NCBI RefSeq assembly: GCF_000011905.1
Contig: NC_002936.3
Location: 930,001-994,000, forward strand
Origin: Dehalococcoides mccartyi 195
Lineage (GTDB): Bacteria; Chloroflexota; Dehalococcoidia; Dehalococcoidales; Dehalococcoidaceae
Length of the DNA: 64,000 nt
Direction: 5' to 3'
Both the position numbers and the translations under genes were made by a program. The notes beneath the pieces were generated by a model, which saw only the letters and a list, made by a program, of their open reading frames with translations, had not been told where the DNA came from and searched no databases. Positions 25,485 to 33,673 of the stretch are shown one piece after another. The first letter of the stretch is position 1; each line of letters opens with the position of its first letter.

Positions 25485-27251
25485 ATGCTAGTTGAGCTTC
25501 GGGTAAAAAATTTCGGCATTATTGAGGATATCACCTGGTCACCCGGTGAAGGTCTTAATGTCATTACGGGTGAAACCGGAGCCGGAAAGTCACTGGTCAT
25601 AGATGCGGTGGAAAGCCTGCTTTCGGGGCGTATTGGTGACGAACAAATCCGCCACCAGGCCAGTGAAGCCAATCTGGAGGGAGTGTTTTATTTAAACCCC
25701 GCCAGCCGCCTGAAAATAGCCGCCATACTGGCTGAAAACGGGCTGGAACTGGAAGATGACAGCCTTATTATCCGCCTTGAGTCAAAACTGGCCGGCCGCA
25801 GTGTGCTAAGGTTAAACGGCAGCGCCATAAGCCGCTCGGTCTTAAGCCGCCTCTGCCCCTATCTTATTGATATACACGGCCAAAGTGAACACCTTTCCCT
25901 GCTTAATAAATCTTTCCATCTGGATATGCTGGACGGTTATGCCCATACTGCCGGTGAACGCACCGAGTTTGCCCGTCTGGCAGGTGAGCTTACCTGCCTG
26001 CAAAGGCAGCTGTCCGAACTGGAAAAGACCAACCGCGAAGCCATCCGCCAGCAGGAGTTTCTGCGTTTTCAGGCAGATGAAATAGAAGCGGCCAATCTTG
26101 CCGAAGGCGAAGAGGAAAACCTGCTTTCCAAACGGCAGGTCATGGCTTCCGCCGAAAAACTGAAAAACCTGACCCACCAGTCACTGGAGTATCTGTGCAG
26201 CGGCCAAAGCGGAGGGGTACTGGCAGATTTAAACCAGGCTATGCAATCCCTCAGAAAAATTTCCGAAATAGACGCCTCACTAAAGGAAACGGCAGACGAG
26301 GTGGAAAACGCTTATTTCAGCCTTGAGGAAAACTGCCGCTCAGTCCAGAACTATAACCGGGGGCTTGATTTTAACCCCGCGGAACTGGAAGATATTGAAA
26401 ACCGTCTGGCACTTATCCACAGTCTGGAAAGGAAATACGGGCGGGATATCCCCCAGATACTGGCTTTTCTGGCTAAAACCAAAGCCGAACTGGATAGCAT
26501 AATCGGCTATGCCGAAAAAACAGATAAACTAAGCGGGGCTATCACCGAATTAAAAAGCCGCCTCGGAGATATGGCATCAGGATTAAGCAAACACCGCAAA
26601 GAAGCCGCCCTTAGTCTTGAAAAAGCAGTACAAGCCGAACTGGCGGACCTTAACATGGGGCAGGTAATATTTAAAGTAAATTTCCAAACCCAGTCTGATG
26701 AAAACGGGCTGCCGGTTGGCGGGCAGATGCTTGGCTTTACCTCAAGCGGCACAGACATTGTGGAATTTTTTGTAAGCACCAACCCCGGCGAGCCTCTCCG
26801 CCCGCTTAACAAAATAGCCTCTACCGGTGAAATATCACGCATTACTCTGGCTTTAAAAAGCGCTGCTTCACGGCTGGACGATATACCGGTGATGATATTT
26901 GATGAAATTGATATAGGGGTGGGCGGACGCTCCGGAGACATGCTGGGGCGGAAGCTCTGGAAGCTGTCACAAGGGCATCAGCTGATAAGCGTTTCCCACC
27001 TGCCCCAGATAGCCGCATATGCCGACCATCACTTTTATGTATCAAAAACCGAACTTAATGGCCGGATAAACAGCCGGATTGCACGCCTGGATAGTGAAGA
27101 ACATCTTGCCGAACTTTCGGTAATGCTATCAGGCAACCAAACAGGCGAAAAATCACTGGAAAACGCCCGCGAACTCCTGAAAAAAGCTTCTTTATTCAAG
27201 GAAACCAGCCCCGGACAACCCGAACTGAATATGCCCCCAAGCGGAAAGTAG
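25485..27251 (+). CDS. recN: DNA repair protein RecN
   Basis: SMC-like ATPase acting at double-strand breaks. At 588 residues it has the full family layout: Walker A GETGAGKS near residue 30, a coiled coil (about residues 160-365), an ABC-type signature region (STGEISRITLAL) and Walker B IFDEIDIGVGG near residue 475. No Shine-Dalgarno is visible before the ATG; the preceding bases are TGATACGATTTT. An EamA transporter gene follows after two bases and is likely cotranscribed. Confidence 0.95.
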   Translation: MLVELRVKNFGIIEDITWSPGEGLNVITGETGAGKSLVIDAVESLLSGRIGDEQIRHQASEANLEGVFYLNPASRLKIAAILAENGLELEDDSLIIRLESKLAGRSVLRLNGSAISRSVLSRLCPYLIDIHGQSEHLSLLNKSFHLDMLDGYAHTAGERTEFARLAGELTCLQRQLSELEKTNREAIRQQEFLRFQADEIEAANLAEGEEENLLSKRQVMASAEKLKNLTHQSLEYLCSGQSGGVLADLNQAMQSLRKISEIDASLKETADEVENAYFSLEENCRSVQNYNRGLDFNPAELEDIENRLALIHSLERKYGRDIPQILAFLAKTKAELDSIIGYAEKTDKLSGAITELKSRLGDMASGLSKHRKEAALSLEKAVQAELADLNMGQVIFKVNFQTQSDENGLPVGGQMLGFTSSGTDIVEFFVSTNPGEPLRPLNKIASTGEISRITLALKSAASRLDDIPVMIFDEIDIGVGGRSGDMLGRKLWKLSQGHQLISVSHLPQIAAYADHHFYVSKTELNGRINSRIARLDSEEHLAELSVMLSGNQTGEKSLENARELLKKASLFKETSPGQPELNMPPSGK

Positions 27252-27253
27252 CC

Positions 27254-28117
27254 ATGCCCAGGCATATCTTAATAGCACTTATTTTTACCATTCTATTCTG
27301 GTCATCAGCCTTTGCCGCCATACGGGTAAGCCTGGCAGACTACAGCCCGTCCCACCTGGCACTCCTGCGTTTCCTGGTGGCATCTTTGGCTTTGGTCATA
27401 TACGCCCTGATAACCCGGATGCGCCTGCCGGACAAACGGGATTTACCGGCAATATTTCTGCTGGGGCTGATAGGCATAAGCCTGTATCACTTTGCCCTCA
27501 ACTACGGCGAAAAAACCGTAACCGCCGGCGCCGCCAGCCTCATTATTGCATCTGCCCCAATCTTCAGTGTTTTGCTGGCCAGATTTTTCTACAAAGATAA
27601 ACTCACTCCGGCCGGCTGGCTGGGCATACTCCTCAGCTTCGGGGGAATTGCAGTAATCACTCTGGGCGAAGGCCAAACCCTCAGCTTTGAACCCCACGCC
27701 TTCTGGGTACTGCTGGCTGCCCTCTTTACCAGCATTTACATAGTATTTCAAAGACCCCTGCTCAAAAAATACAGCGGGTTTGAGTTTTCCACCTATGCCA
27801 TCTGGGCGGGAACCCTGCTGCTTATGGTAGGCGCACCCGGTCTTTTAAAGGAAATATCCGAAGCCCCTGCCTCATCTACCTTGGCGGTAGTTTATCTGGG
27901 TATATTCCCTACCGCCATATCTTACCTTTTATACAGCTACGCCCTGTCCAAAGCCCGCATCTCACAGGTAATCAGCTTTTTATACCTGAACCCTGTTTTT
28001 GCCATAGGTATAGCCTTTTTGTGGCTGGGGGAAATACCTGCCCCAATCAGCCTGCTGGGCGGTCTTCTGGCACTGGCGGGGGTAATACTGGTCAACCGTT
28101 ACGGCCACTACCGCTGA
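27254..28117 (+). CDS. EamA/DMT-family transporter
   Basis: A 287-residue membrane protein with about ten hydrophobic helices in two EamA repeats, each starting with a segment like FTILFWSSAFAAIRV or FWVLLAALFTSIYIVFQ and ending with an LGE block (FLWLGEIPAP). DMT-family members export amino acids, drugs or metabolites; the substrate is not predictable. It starts two bases after the recN stop, so it is probably translated from the same message, though a functional link is unlikely. Confidence 0.9.
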   Translation: MPRHILIALIFTILFWSSAFAAIRVSLADYSPSHLALLRFLVASLALVIYALITRMRLPDKRDLPAIFLLGLIGISLYHFALNYGEKTVTAGAASLIIASAPIFSVLLARFFYKDKLTPAGWLGILLSFGGIAVITLGEGQTLSFEPHAFWVLLAALFTSIYIVFQRPLLKKYSGFEFSTYAIWAGTLLLMVGAPGLLKEISEAPASSTLAVVYLGIFPTAISYLLYSYALSKARISQVISFLYLNPVFAIGIAFLWLGEIPAPISLLGGLLALAGVILVNRYGHYR

Positions 28118-28220
28118 TATTTTTAAATCAATTTTGACATACCATTTACATACCTCCTCCATAATATCTCCACACCTGGCCTGTATAGTTAATACATAAC
28201 AACTCAAGGAGGTTAGAGAA

Positions 28221-28778
28221 ATGAAAAAAGGTCTAAAAGTCTTAATCATTGTGGGGGTAGTAGCTGCCCTCTCCGCCCTGTTCCTGTTTTCCACTGTTTC
28301 AGCTGCCGGTCAGAACCGCAGCTTTGCCGGTGATTGTAACGGAACAGTGCTTAGTCTGCTCAACATGACCCAGGCAGAGCTACAGGCGGAACGCCAAAGC
28401 GGTAAAACCCTGGCGGAAATCGCCGCCGGACAGGGCATCACTACCGATGCGCTGGTAAATGCCCTGATGGAACAGCACAGGGCCTCAGTGCAGGCTATGG
28501 TAAATGCGGGTCAAATCACCCAGGAGCAGGCTGCTTACCGCCTGCAGATAATGGAGCAGAATGTTCTCCGCATGGTCAACCAGACTGGCGGTGCCGGAAA
28601 TGGTGTCTGTGACGGAACCGGTATCGGCAGCGGTGCAGGCTTGGGCAACGGCGCCTGTGACGGCAGCGGCCCTATAAGCGGTGCCGGTGATGGAACCGGG
28701 ATTGGCGCCGGCAGCAGCAACGGCATCTGTGACGGAACCGGGATTGGTAGCGGTGCCGGACAAAGAGGCGGCAGATAA
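28221..28778 (+). CDS. Secreted glycine-rich repeat protein
   Basis: A 185-residue exported protein with an N-terminal signal or anchor helix (about residues 5-28, cleavage likely after SAA). Residues ~40-120 are a helical domain (MTQAELQAERQSGKTLAEIA, ITTDALVNALM). The C-terminal ~65 residues are a Gly-rich tail built on CDGTGIGSGAG-type units repeated about four times, with three CDG tripeptides. AAGGAGG precedes the ATG. The next genes are an OmpR-type regulator and a sensor kinase. The tail could bind metal through Cys/Asp or act as surface polymer; neither is shown. Confidence 0.75.
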   Translation: MKKGLKVLIIVGVVAALSALFLFSTVSAAGQNRSFAGDCNGTVLSLLNMTQAELQAERQSGKTLAEIAAGQGITTDALVNALMEQHRASVQAMVNAGQITQEQAAYRLQIMEQNVLRMVNQTGGAGNGVCDGTGIGSGAGLGNGACDGSGPISGAGDGTGIGAGSSNGICDGTGIGSGAGQRGGR

Positions 28779-28817
28779 GTCTGCCGGGGCTGTGCAATAT
28801 TATAGCCGGTAAAGATG

Positions 28818-28842
28818 GGGGCAGGCCCTAAAAGCCTGCCCC
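28818..28842 (+). terminator. Hairpin between the Gly-rich gene and the regulator gene
   Basis: Perfect 9-bp stem GGGGCAGGC (28818-28826) and GCCTGCCCC (28834-28842), but only a weak T-tract follows (TTGCCGTTT). It may attenuate read-through into the two-component genes. Confidence 0.55.
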
Positions 28843-28880
28843 TTGCCGTTTGGCAGTTTACATTATAATATGAGAAGAAT

Positions 28881-29564
28881 ATGTCTAAGAAAATACTGAT
28901 AGCCGATGATGAGAATAAAATAGCCGAAATCCTTAAAGCCTATCTTGAACGCGAAGGCTTTAAGGTGAGCGTTACCTATAATGGCAAAGAGGCCCTGGCA
29001 AAATTCCGTGAAGAGAACCCCGACCTGATAATACTTGACCTGATGCTGCCCGAAATATCCGGCTGGGATGTCTGCCGCGAAATCCGCAAGGAAAGCCGCG
29101 TGCCTATAATCATGCTTACCGCCCGGGATGAACTTACCGACAAGCTGATAGGGCTGGAAATAGGGGCGGATGACTATATGACCAAACCCTTTGAGGCTAA
29201 AGAACTGGTAGCCCGCGCCAAAGTCCAGCTGAGGCGGTCTGAACACACCCCTGCTTCCGAGCCGGTACTGGTTATTGACCGCCTGGAAATAGATACGGAA
29301 CGGCGTTTGGTAAAAATGGACGGGGAGAATATAGACCTGACCGCTACCGAATTTGATATACTGGCAAATCTGGCCGCAAGCCCGGGGCGGGTTTTCTCCC
29401 GTATGCAAATACTGGACAAACTGGGTGAGGCTTACGAAGGCTATGAACGCACTATAGACAGCCACATTAAAAATCTGCGTAAAAAAATAGAGCCCGACCC
29501 CGAATCCCCAGCCTATATCCTGACCGTACACGGGGTAGGTTACAAGATGAAAGACAAAGGGTAA
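28881..29564 (+). CDS. OmpR/PhoB-type response regulator
   Basis: A 227-residue regulator. The receiver domain has the acidic pair in IADDENKIAE, the phospho-acceptor Asp in LIILDLMLPEISGWD, Thr in MLTARDE and Lys in MTKPFEAKEL. The C-terminal winged-helix DNA-binding domain ends with SHIKNLRKKIEPDPESPAYI and VHGVGYKM. It is followed after six bases by its sensor kinase. The signal is unknown; the upstream Gly-rich gene is a candidate target or ligand. Confidence 0.94.
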   Translation: MSKKILIADDENKIAEILKAYLEREGFKVSVTYNGKEALAKFREENPDLIILDLMLPEISGWDVCREIRKESRVPIIMLTARDELTDKLIGLEIGADDYMTKPFEAKELVARAKVQLRRSEHTPASEPVLVIDRLEIDTERRLVKMDGENIDLTATEFDILANLAASPGRVFSRMQILDKLGEAYEGYERTIDSHIKNLRKKIEPDPESPAYILTVHGVGYKMKDKG

Positions 29565-29570
29565 AAGAGC

Positions 29571-30992
29571 GTGTCCCGCTTAAGCTATAAAATTTTCGGT
29601 GCCCTGCTGCTGACTGTTTTGCTGTCGGTGGGTCTTACTTCGTTTGCCGCCAACCAGCTGACCGCCAGCCAGTTCCGCCAGTATATTATCCGGGGGAATA
29701 CCGAATTTATAACCAGCGTGGAAAGTGCACTGGGTACATATTATGCCCAATATCAAGGCTGGGATAACGTAAATGGTGTCCTTATCCAGCTGCTGGGCAG
29801 TAACGGCGGGCGTTTAGTATTAAGCGATGCCAGCGGGCTGATAGTAGCTGACACCCAAAACAAATGGATAGGCTACCAGACAGACGAATACAGCCTGTCA
29901 AACGGTACTTTGATAAGCATTTCGGGTACAGATGCAGGCTATCTCTACTGGATTGGCAGCCAGGGCAGCGGCTCCGGCAGCGGTTACGGTAAAGGGATGC
30001 AGAGCGGGCAGAACAATAGCGGTAATGCCGCTGCTGGCATAATCAGCGAATCCCAGCAGCAACTGCTGGATGAAATGAACAGGTCTATCTGGCTGTCCGG
30101 GGGCTTAGCCGGTCTGGCGGCCCTGGGTCTGGGGCTGCTGCTGGCCAGCCAGATTATCCGTCCGCTTAAAGCCCTCAGCCGGAGTGCCAGACGGATTGCC
30201 GGGGGAGAGCTTTCCCAGCGGGTAAAGGTAGACTCCCGTGACGAACTGGGCGAACTGGCTGAAAGCTTCAACCACATGGCCCAAAGCCTGGAAACCAACG
30301 AACAGTCACGCCAGAGACTGCTGGCTGATATTGCCCATGAACTTCGTACCCCACTTACAGTTATTGAGGGGACCGTAGACGGAATACTGGACGGGGTATT
30401 TGAGGCTGATGCCCAGCACCTTACCACTATCAAAGAAGAATCCGCCACCCTTACCCGCCTTATAAAGGACCTCCGGGATATATCTCTGGCTGAATCCGGC
30501 AAACTCAAGCTGGAAATGACCCAGCTGGATATCGCAGACATTATCCGCCGTCAGGCCAAACAGGCATCTATACTGGCCAAAGACAAATCTATTGCCCTAT
30601 TAAGTGATATTCCCGCTAATCTATCTACCGTTACGGGTGATGCCACCCGCTTAAACCAGATAACAGCCAACCTGCTCAGTAATGCCCTGCGGCACACACC
30701 TGCCGGCGGGCAAATCAGCCTCAGCCTGAAAAATATGCTTTACCGGGATAAACCCGGGATTATGGTATCCGTAACTGACAACGGAGAGGGGATACCACCG
30801 GCAGACTTACCCCATATTTTTGACCGCTTTTACCGGGTAAATACGTCCAGAGCCCGAAGCGAAGGCGGCAGCGGGCTTGGTCTGGCTATTGTAAAAGAGA
30901 TGGCAGAAGCCCACGGCGGTTATGTCTGGGCCGAAAGCTTACTTGGGAAAGGCAGCACCTTTAACTACTGGCTGCCTGCCAGCCATACCTGA
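29571..30992 (+). CDS. HAMP-domain sensor histidine kinase
   Basis: A 473-residue membrane kinase paired with the preceding regulator. TM1 spans about residues 9-28; the extracytoplasmic part (about 30-165) contains a Gly/Ser-rich segment (GSQGSGSGSGYGKG); TM2 is about 172-193. A HAMP linker follows, then HisKA with the phospho-His in DIAHELRTPLTV near residue 258, and the ATPase domain with LSNALRHT, DNGEGIPPADL and GGSGLGLAIVKEM. All boxes are intact. The start is GTG. The Gly/Ser-rich outer loop resembles the tail of the secreted neighbour, hinting at contact (inference). Confidence 0.93.
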   Translation: MSRLSYKIFGALLLTVLLSVGLTSFAANQLTASQFRQYIIRGNTEFITSVESALGTYYAQYQGWDNVNGVLIQLLGSNGGRLVLSDASGLIVADTQNKWIGYQTDEYSLSNGTLISISGTDAGYLYWIGSQGSGSGSGYGKGMQSGQNNSGNAAAGIISESQQQLLDEMNRSIWLSGGLAGLAALGLGLLLASQIIRPLKALSRSARRIAGGELSQRVKVDSRDELGELAESFNHMAQSLETNEQSRQRLLADIAHELRTPLTVIEGTVDGILDGVFEADAQHLTTIKEESATLTRLIKDLRDISLAESGKLKLEMTQLDIADIIRRQAKQASILAKDKSIALLSDIPANLSTVTGDATRLNQITANLLSNALRHTPAGGQISLSLKNMLYRDKPGIMVSVTDNGEGIPPADLPHIFDRFYRVNTSRARSEGGSGLGLAIVKEMAEAHGGYVWAESLLGKGSTFNYWLPASHT

Positions 30993-31165
30993 TATCCCAA
31001 CTTGAAAAAACCGCCTGATAATCTGAAAACTACCCCTTTCCCCCGGCAGCTATGTAAACTGCAAATACTGTTAAATACAACCTGGTGTGCAGCTGTCTGC
31101 CGGACTAACATCTATATACTCAACTTTATTTACCCCATTTATCCCCCTATTTTTAGTAATTAGGG

Positions 31166-31171
31166 TATAAT
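31166..31171 (+). promoter_or_regulatory. -10 element of the MBL nuclease gene
   Basis: A perfect TATAAT with no clear -35. It overlaps the in-frame ATG at 31170, so translation more likely starts at 31200. Confidence 0.55.
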
Positions 31172-31199
31172 GGGAAAAATTAAGTGGGAGCATATCTGG

Positions 31200-32606
31200 A
31201 TGAGTATAGAAATACAGTTTTTAGGGGCAGCCCGAAATGTTACCGGCTCAAGATACCTGATTAAAACAGACCATACCCAGTTGCTGGTGGATTGCGGGCT
31301 TTATCAGGAACGGCGGCTGCAAGACCGGAACTGGCAGCCTTTTGAGATACCCCCCCAAAGCTTAAGTGCTGTAATCATCAGCCATGCCCATATTGACCAC
31401 TGCGGGTTGCTGCCAAAGCTGGTAAAGGAAGGTTTTGCCGGGCCGGTTTTTGCAACAGAAGCCACCGCAGAAATTGCCCGTATCTCCCTGACAGATGCCG
31501 GTAAACTTCAGGAAGAAGATGCCGCTTTTAAAAAGAAACGCCATGAACGCGAAGGCCGAAAAACCAAGTATCCCGAAATACCCCTTTACACCGCCGAAGA
31601 CGCCAGAGCCGTATCTCCCCTTTTTAAAACAGTGGAATACAGCCGGGAAATAGCCGTAACAGAAGATATCACTGCCACATTTCATAATGCCGGGCATGTT
31701 TTCGGTTCGGCCAGCATAGAGCTGAAAATACAGGAAAACCACCGGCAGAAAGTGATAGTTTTTTCAGGTGATTTGGGAAACTGGGACAGACCGATTTTGA
31801 AAAACCCTGACCTTGTAAATCAGGCAGATTACGTGGTCATAGAGTCCACTTACGGAGACCGCACCCACCAGGACATAAATGAGGCTTCCCTGAAACTGGC
31901 CGAGATAATAAACCAGACTGTTAAACTGGGCGGGAATATCGTTATTCCCAGTTTCGCTCTGGAACGCACTCAGGACCTGCTGTTTTTCCTTAACCGCTTT
32001 ATGTCAGAGGGCAAAATACCCAGCTTGAAAGTTTTTGTAGACAGCCCCATGGCTATCAGCATTACTAAAATATTTAAAGAACACCCGGAACTGTATGACC
32101 GCGAAACCAGCGGCTGGGTGAACAACGGAAGCTCCCCGTTTGAATTTGAAGGTCTTCACTTTACCAACAAAGCGGCGGATTCTAAAGCCATTCTGGCTGA
32201 AAAAGACCCCTGCATAATTATAGCCGGTTCGGGTATGTGTACCGGCGGCAGGATAAAACACCATCTGGTAAATAACATTAGCCGCCCCGAATCAACTATC
32301 CTGTTTGTGGGCTTTCAGGCAACCGGGACTCTGGGCAGGCTGATAACTGACGGAGCAAAAGAAGTACGGATACTTGGCCAGCACTATCCGGTACAAGCCC
32401 GCATAGAGGAACTCAGGGCTTTTTCGGCACACGCAGATCAGCCTACCCTGCTGCGCTGGCTAAAGGGGTTTAAAAATAAACCTGAAATGGTATTTGTAAC
32501 CCATGGCGAGCCGGAAACAAGCGCCCGGTTTACAGAAACTATAAAAAATACTTTGGGCTGGCAGGCAAAAGCACCCGAATACCAAGAAAAATTTATTTTA
32601 GATTAA
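31200..32606 (+). CDS. Beta-CASP metallo-beta-lactamase RNase-like protein
   Basis: A 468-residue two-metal hydrolase. The metal site HAHIDH lies in IISHAHIDHCG, followed by NAGHVFGSAS and GDLGNWDRP; the beta-CASP insertion shows ESTYGDR and FALERTQDL, and a late motif reads FSAHADQPTL. This layout matches the YSH1/CPSF-related bacterial and archaeal nucleases, so RNA processing is the likely role. The start at 31200 is favoured by GGAG ten bases upstream and because the earlier ATG lies in the TATAAT. The gene stands alone. Confidence 0.9.
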   Translation: MSIEIQFLGAARNVTGSRYLIKTDHTQLLVDCGLYQERRLQDRNWQPFEIPPQSLSAVIISHAHIDHCGLLPKLVKEGFAGPVFATEATAEIARISLTDAGKLQEEDAAFKKKRHEREGRKTKYPEIPLYTAEDARAVSPLFKTVEYSREIAVTEDITATFHNAGHVFGSASIELKIQENHRQKVIVFSGDLGNWDRPILKNPDLVNQADYVVIESTYGDRTHQDINEASLKLAEIINQTVKLGGNIVIPSFALERTQDLLFFLNRFMSEGKIPSLKVFVDSPMAISITKIFKEHPELYDRETSGWVNNGSSPFEFEGLHFTNKAADSKAILAEKDPCIIIAGSGMCTGGRIKHHLVNNISRPESTILFVGFQATGTLGRLITDGAKEVRILGQHYPVQARIEELRAFSAHADQPTLLRWLKGFKNKPEMVFVTHGEPETSARFTETIKNTLGWQAKAPEYQEKFILD

Positions 32607-32610
32607 AGGC

Positions 32611-32635
32611 AAATAAAAAACCGCTCTGAGAGCGG
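32611..32635 (-). terminator. Terminator of the small membrane peptide unit
   Basis: The stem CCGCTC/GAGCGG (32621-32635) is followed on the minus strand by TTTTTTATTT. It lies 45 bases past the stop of the 28-residue peptide gene. On the plus strand the same hairpin lies just past the MBL gene but lacks a T-run. Confidence 0.7.
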
Positions 32636-32679
32636 CAAGCTTTATAAATATACCCGAACTTGGGGGGGTAGCCATAAAT

Positions 32680-32766
32680 CTAGGCTTTATTTTCTTCTGC
32701 CCCGCCCGGATTGCCAATGCTCAGTATAAGGGCTATTAAGATAAGCCACAAACCCAGCCCTGACAT
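32680..32766 (-). CDS. 28-aa single-pass membrane peptide
   Basis: A minus-strand frame of 28 codons (MSGLGLWLILIALILSIG then a polar tail GNPGGAEENKA). The first 18 residues form one hydrophobic helix; the tail is acidic. AGGGG lies six bases before the ATG. It is preceded within 25 bases by a compact pseudoknotted RNA and followed by an intrinsic terminator, forming an isolated transcription unit between convergent genes. The size resembles small regulatory membrane peptides such as KdpF-like subunits, but no partner operon is near, so I assign no function. Confidence 0.5.
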   Translation of the reverse strand: MSGLGLWLILIALILSIGNPGGAEENKA

Positions 32767-32788
32767 ATCAAACCCCTAAAAAAGTTTT

Positions 32789-32910
32789 GGCAGACCCTTC
32801 CGATAACCGATTACGCCTAGGGCTCAGCACACGGCAGGGGACCTGGATGAAATTTAAGCTTTAGCTGCCTCAAACTAAAGCACCCTAGTTTCCCCCGAAA
32901 GAGTCTGCCC
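32789..32910 (-). ncRNA. Candidate structured RNA, riboswitch-like leader
   Basis: Nested helices enclose about 120 bases. P1 pairs GGCAGAC (32789-32795) with GTCTGCC (32903-32909); P2 pairs CTAGGG (32817-32822) with CCCTAG (32883-32888); P3 pairs GCTTTAG (32858-32864) with CTAAAGC (32875-32881). The P3 loop holds CTGCC (32865-32869), which can pair with GGCAG at 32833-32837 to form a pseudoknot. The minus strand is favoured because a small frame with a ribosome site and a terminator follow. It matches no riboswitch consensus I can recall (TPP, cobalamin, SAM, glycine, ykkC, cyclic-di-GMP were considered). Confidence 0.45.
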
Positions 32911-32945
32911 GAAACTAATATAAACTATAAGCGCACTGATAGATA

Positions 32946-32961
32946 TACGTACGTTTACGTA
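32946..32961. promoter_or_regulatory. Paired TACGTA palindromes upstream of the structured RNA
   Basis: Two TACGTA palindromes (32946-32951 and 32956-32961) with start points ten bases apart, about one helical turn. They lie upstream of a TATATT (-10-like, minus strand, 32922-32917) whose predicted start coincides with the P1 helix. They may be a dimeric operator. Confidence 0.35.
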
Positions 32962-32974
32962 ATTACAGAATAAA

Positions 32975-33673
32975 TTATCCCGTAGTTTCCTCAGGCATAC
33001 TTTTTTCAGATACATCATACATATTTTCCGGGGGGATGATACCCCTTTGCAGGGCGTAACGTAAGAGCTGGGTCTGGTTACGCAAATCCAGTTTACGCAT
33101 CATATTAGCGCGGTGAACCTCTACGGTGCGGGGTGAGATAAACAGCCTCTCGGCTATTTCGGCACAGGTATGCCCCTGTGCTACCAGATGAAGCACTTCC
33201 CGTTCCCGTATGGTTAAAGTTTCATAAGGGTCTAGTGATGTAGCTTCGGCAGATTTTTCCATATAGGCTTCAATAGCTTTTTCAGACAAGGGGGAGCTAA
33301 GATACCTATGCCCCTGCACAGCTTCGCGGACAGACCTTACCAGTTCCTCTGAAGTGGAGTCCTTAAGTACATAAGCCCTTGCCCCGGCCCGTAAGGCTTC
33401 ATGGACATAGGCCTCATTGCCGTACATAGACAGGATAACCACCGCAGTTTTAGGTGAACGCTTGACCACCTGATACGTAACCTCAATACCGCTCATGCCG
33501 CCCATCATAAGGTCAGTTACCAGCACCCCCGGCTGCAGGCTTTCAACCAGATTTACCGCTTCAATACCATCTGAGGCTTCTCCCACAACCTCAAAATCAG
33601 CTTCCGCCTCAAGCAAAGCTTTCAGCCCGTGCCTCACAATCTGGTGGTCATCTGCCAGTACTATACTTATCAT
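32975..33673 (-). CDS. NarL/LuxR-type response regulator
   Basis: A 232-residue regulator with a receiver domain (acidic pair in LADDHQIVRHG, phospho-Asp in VLVTDLMMGGMSG, Lys in AYVLKDSTSEEL) and a C-terminal LuxR helix-turn-helix (LTIREREVLHLVAQGHTCAE, VEVHRANMMRKL). Its ATG overlaps the stop of the upstream 1101-residue kinase by four bases, so the two form a translationally coupled pair. Confidence 0.94.
   Translation of the reverse strand: MISIVLADDHQIVRHGLKALLEAEADFEVVGEASDGIEAVNLVESLQPGVLVTDLMMGGMSGIEVTYQVVKRSPKTAVVILSMYGNEAYVHEALRAGARAYVLKDSTSEELVRSVREAVQGHRYLSSPLSEKAIEAYMEKSAEATSLDPYETLTIREREVLHLVAQGHTCAEIAERLFISPRTVEVHRANMMRKLDLRNQTQLLRYALQRGIIPPENMYDVSEKSMPEETTG

Noticed and set aside
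31170-31199. Earlier start for the MBL nuclease
   Set aside because: The ATG at 31170 lies within the TATAAT -10 element, so it would not be transcribed.
32789-32910. Known riboswitch or 6S/SRP RNA
   Set aside because: The conserved boxes of TPP, cobalamin, SAM-I, glycine, ykkC, cyclic-di-GMP-I and SRP RNAs are not present; 6S RNA lacks the multibranch plus pseudoknot pattern.
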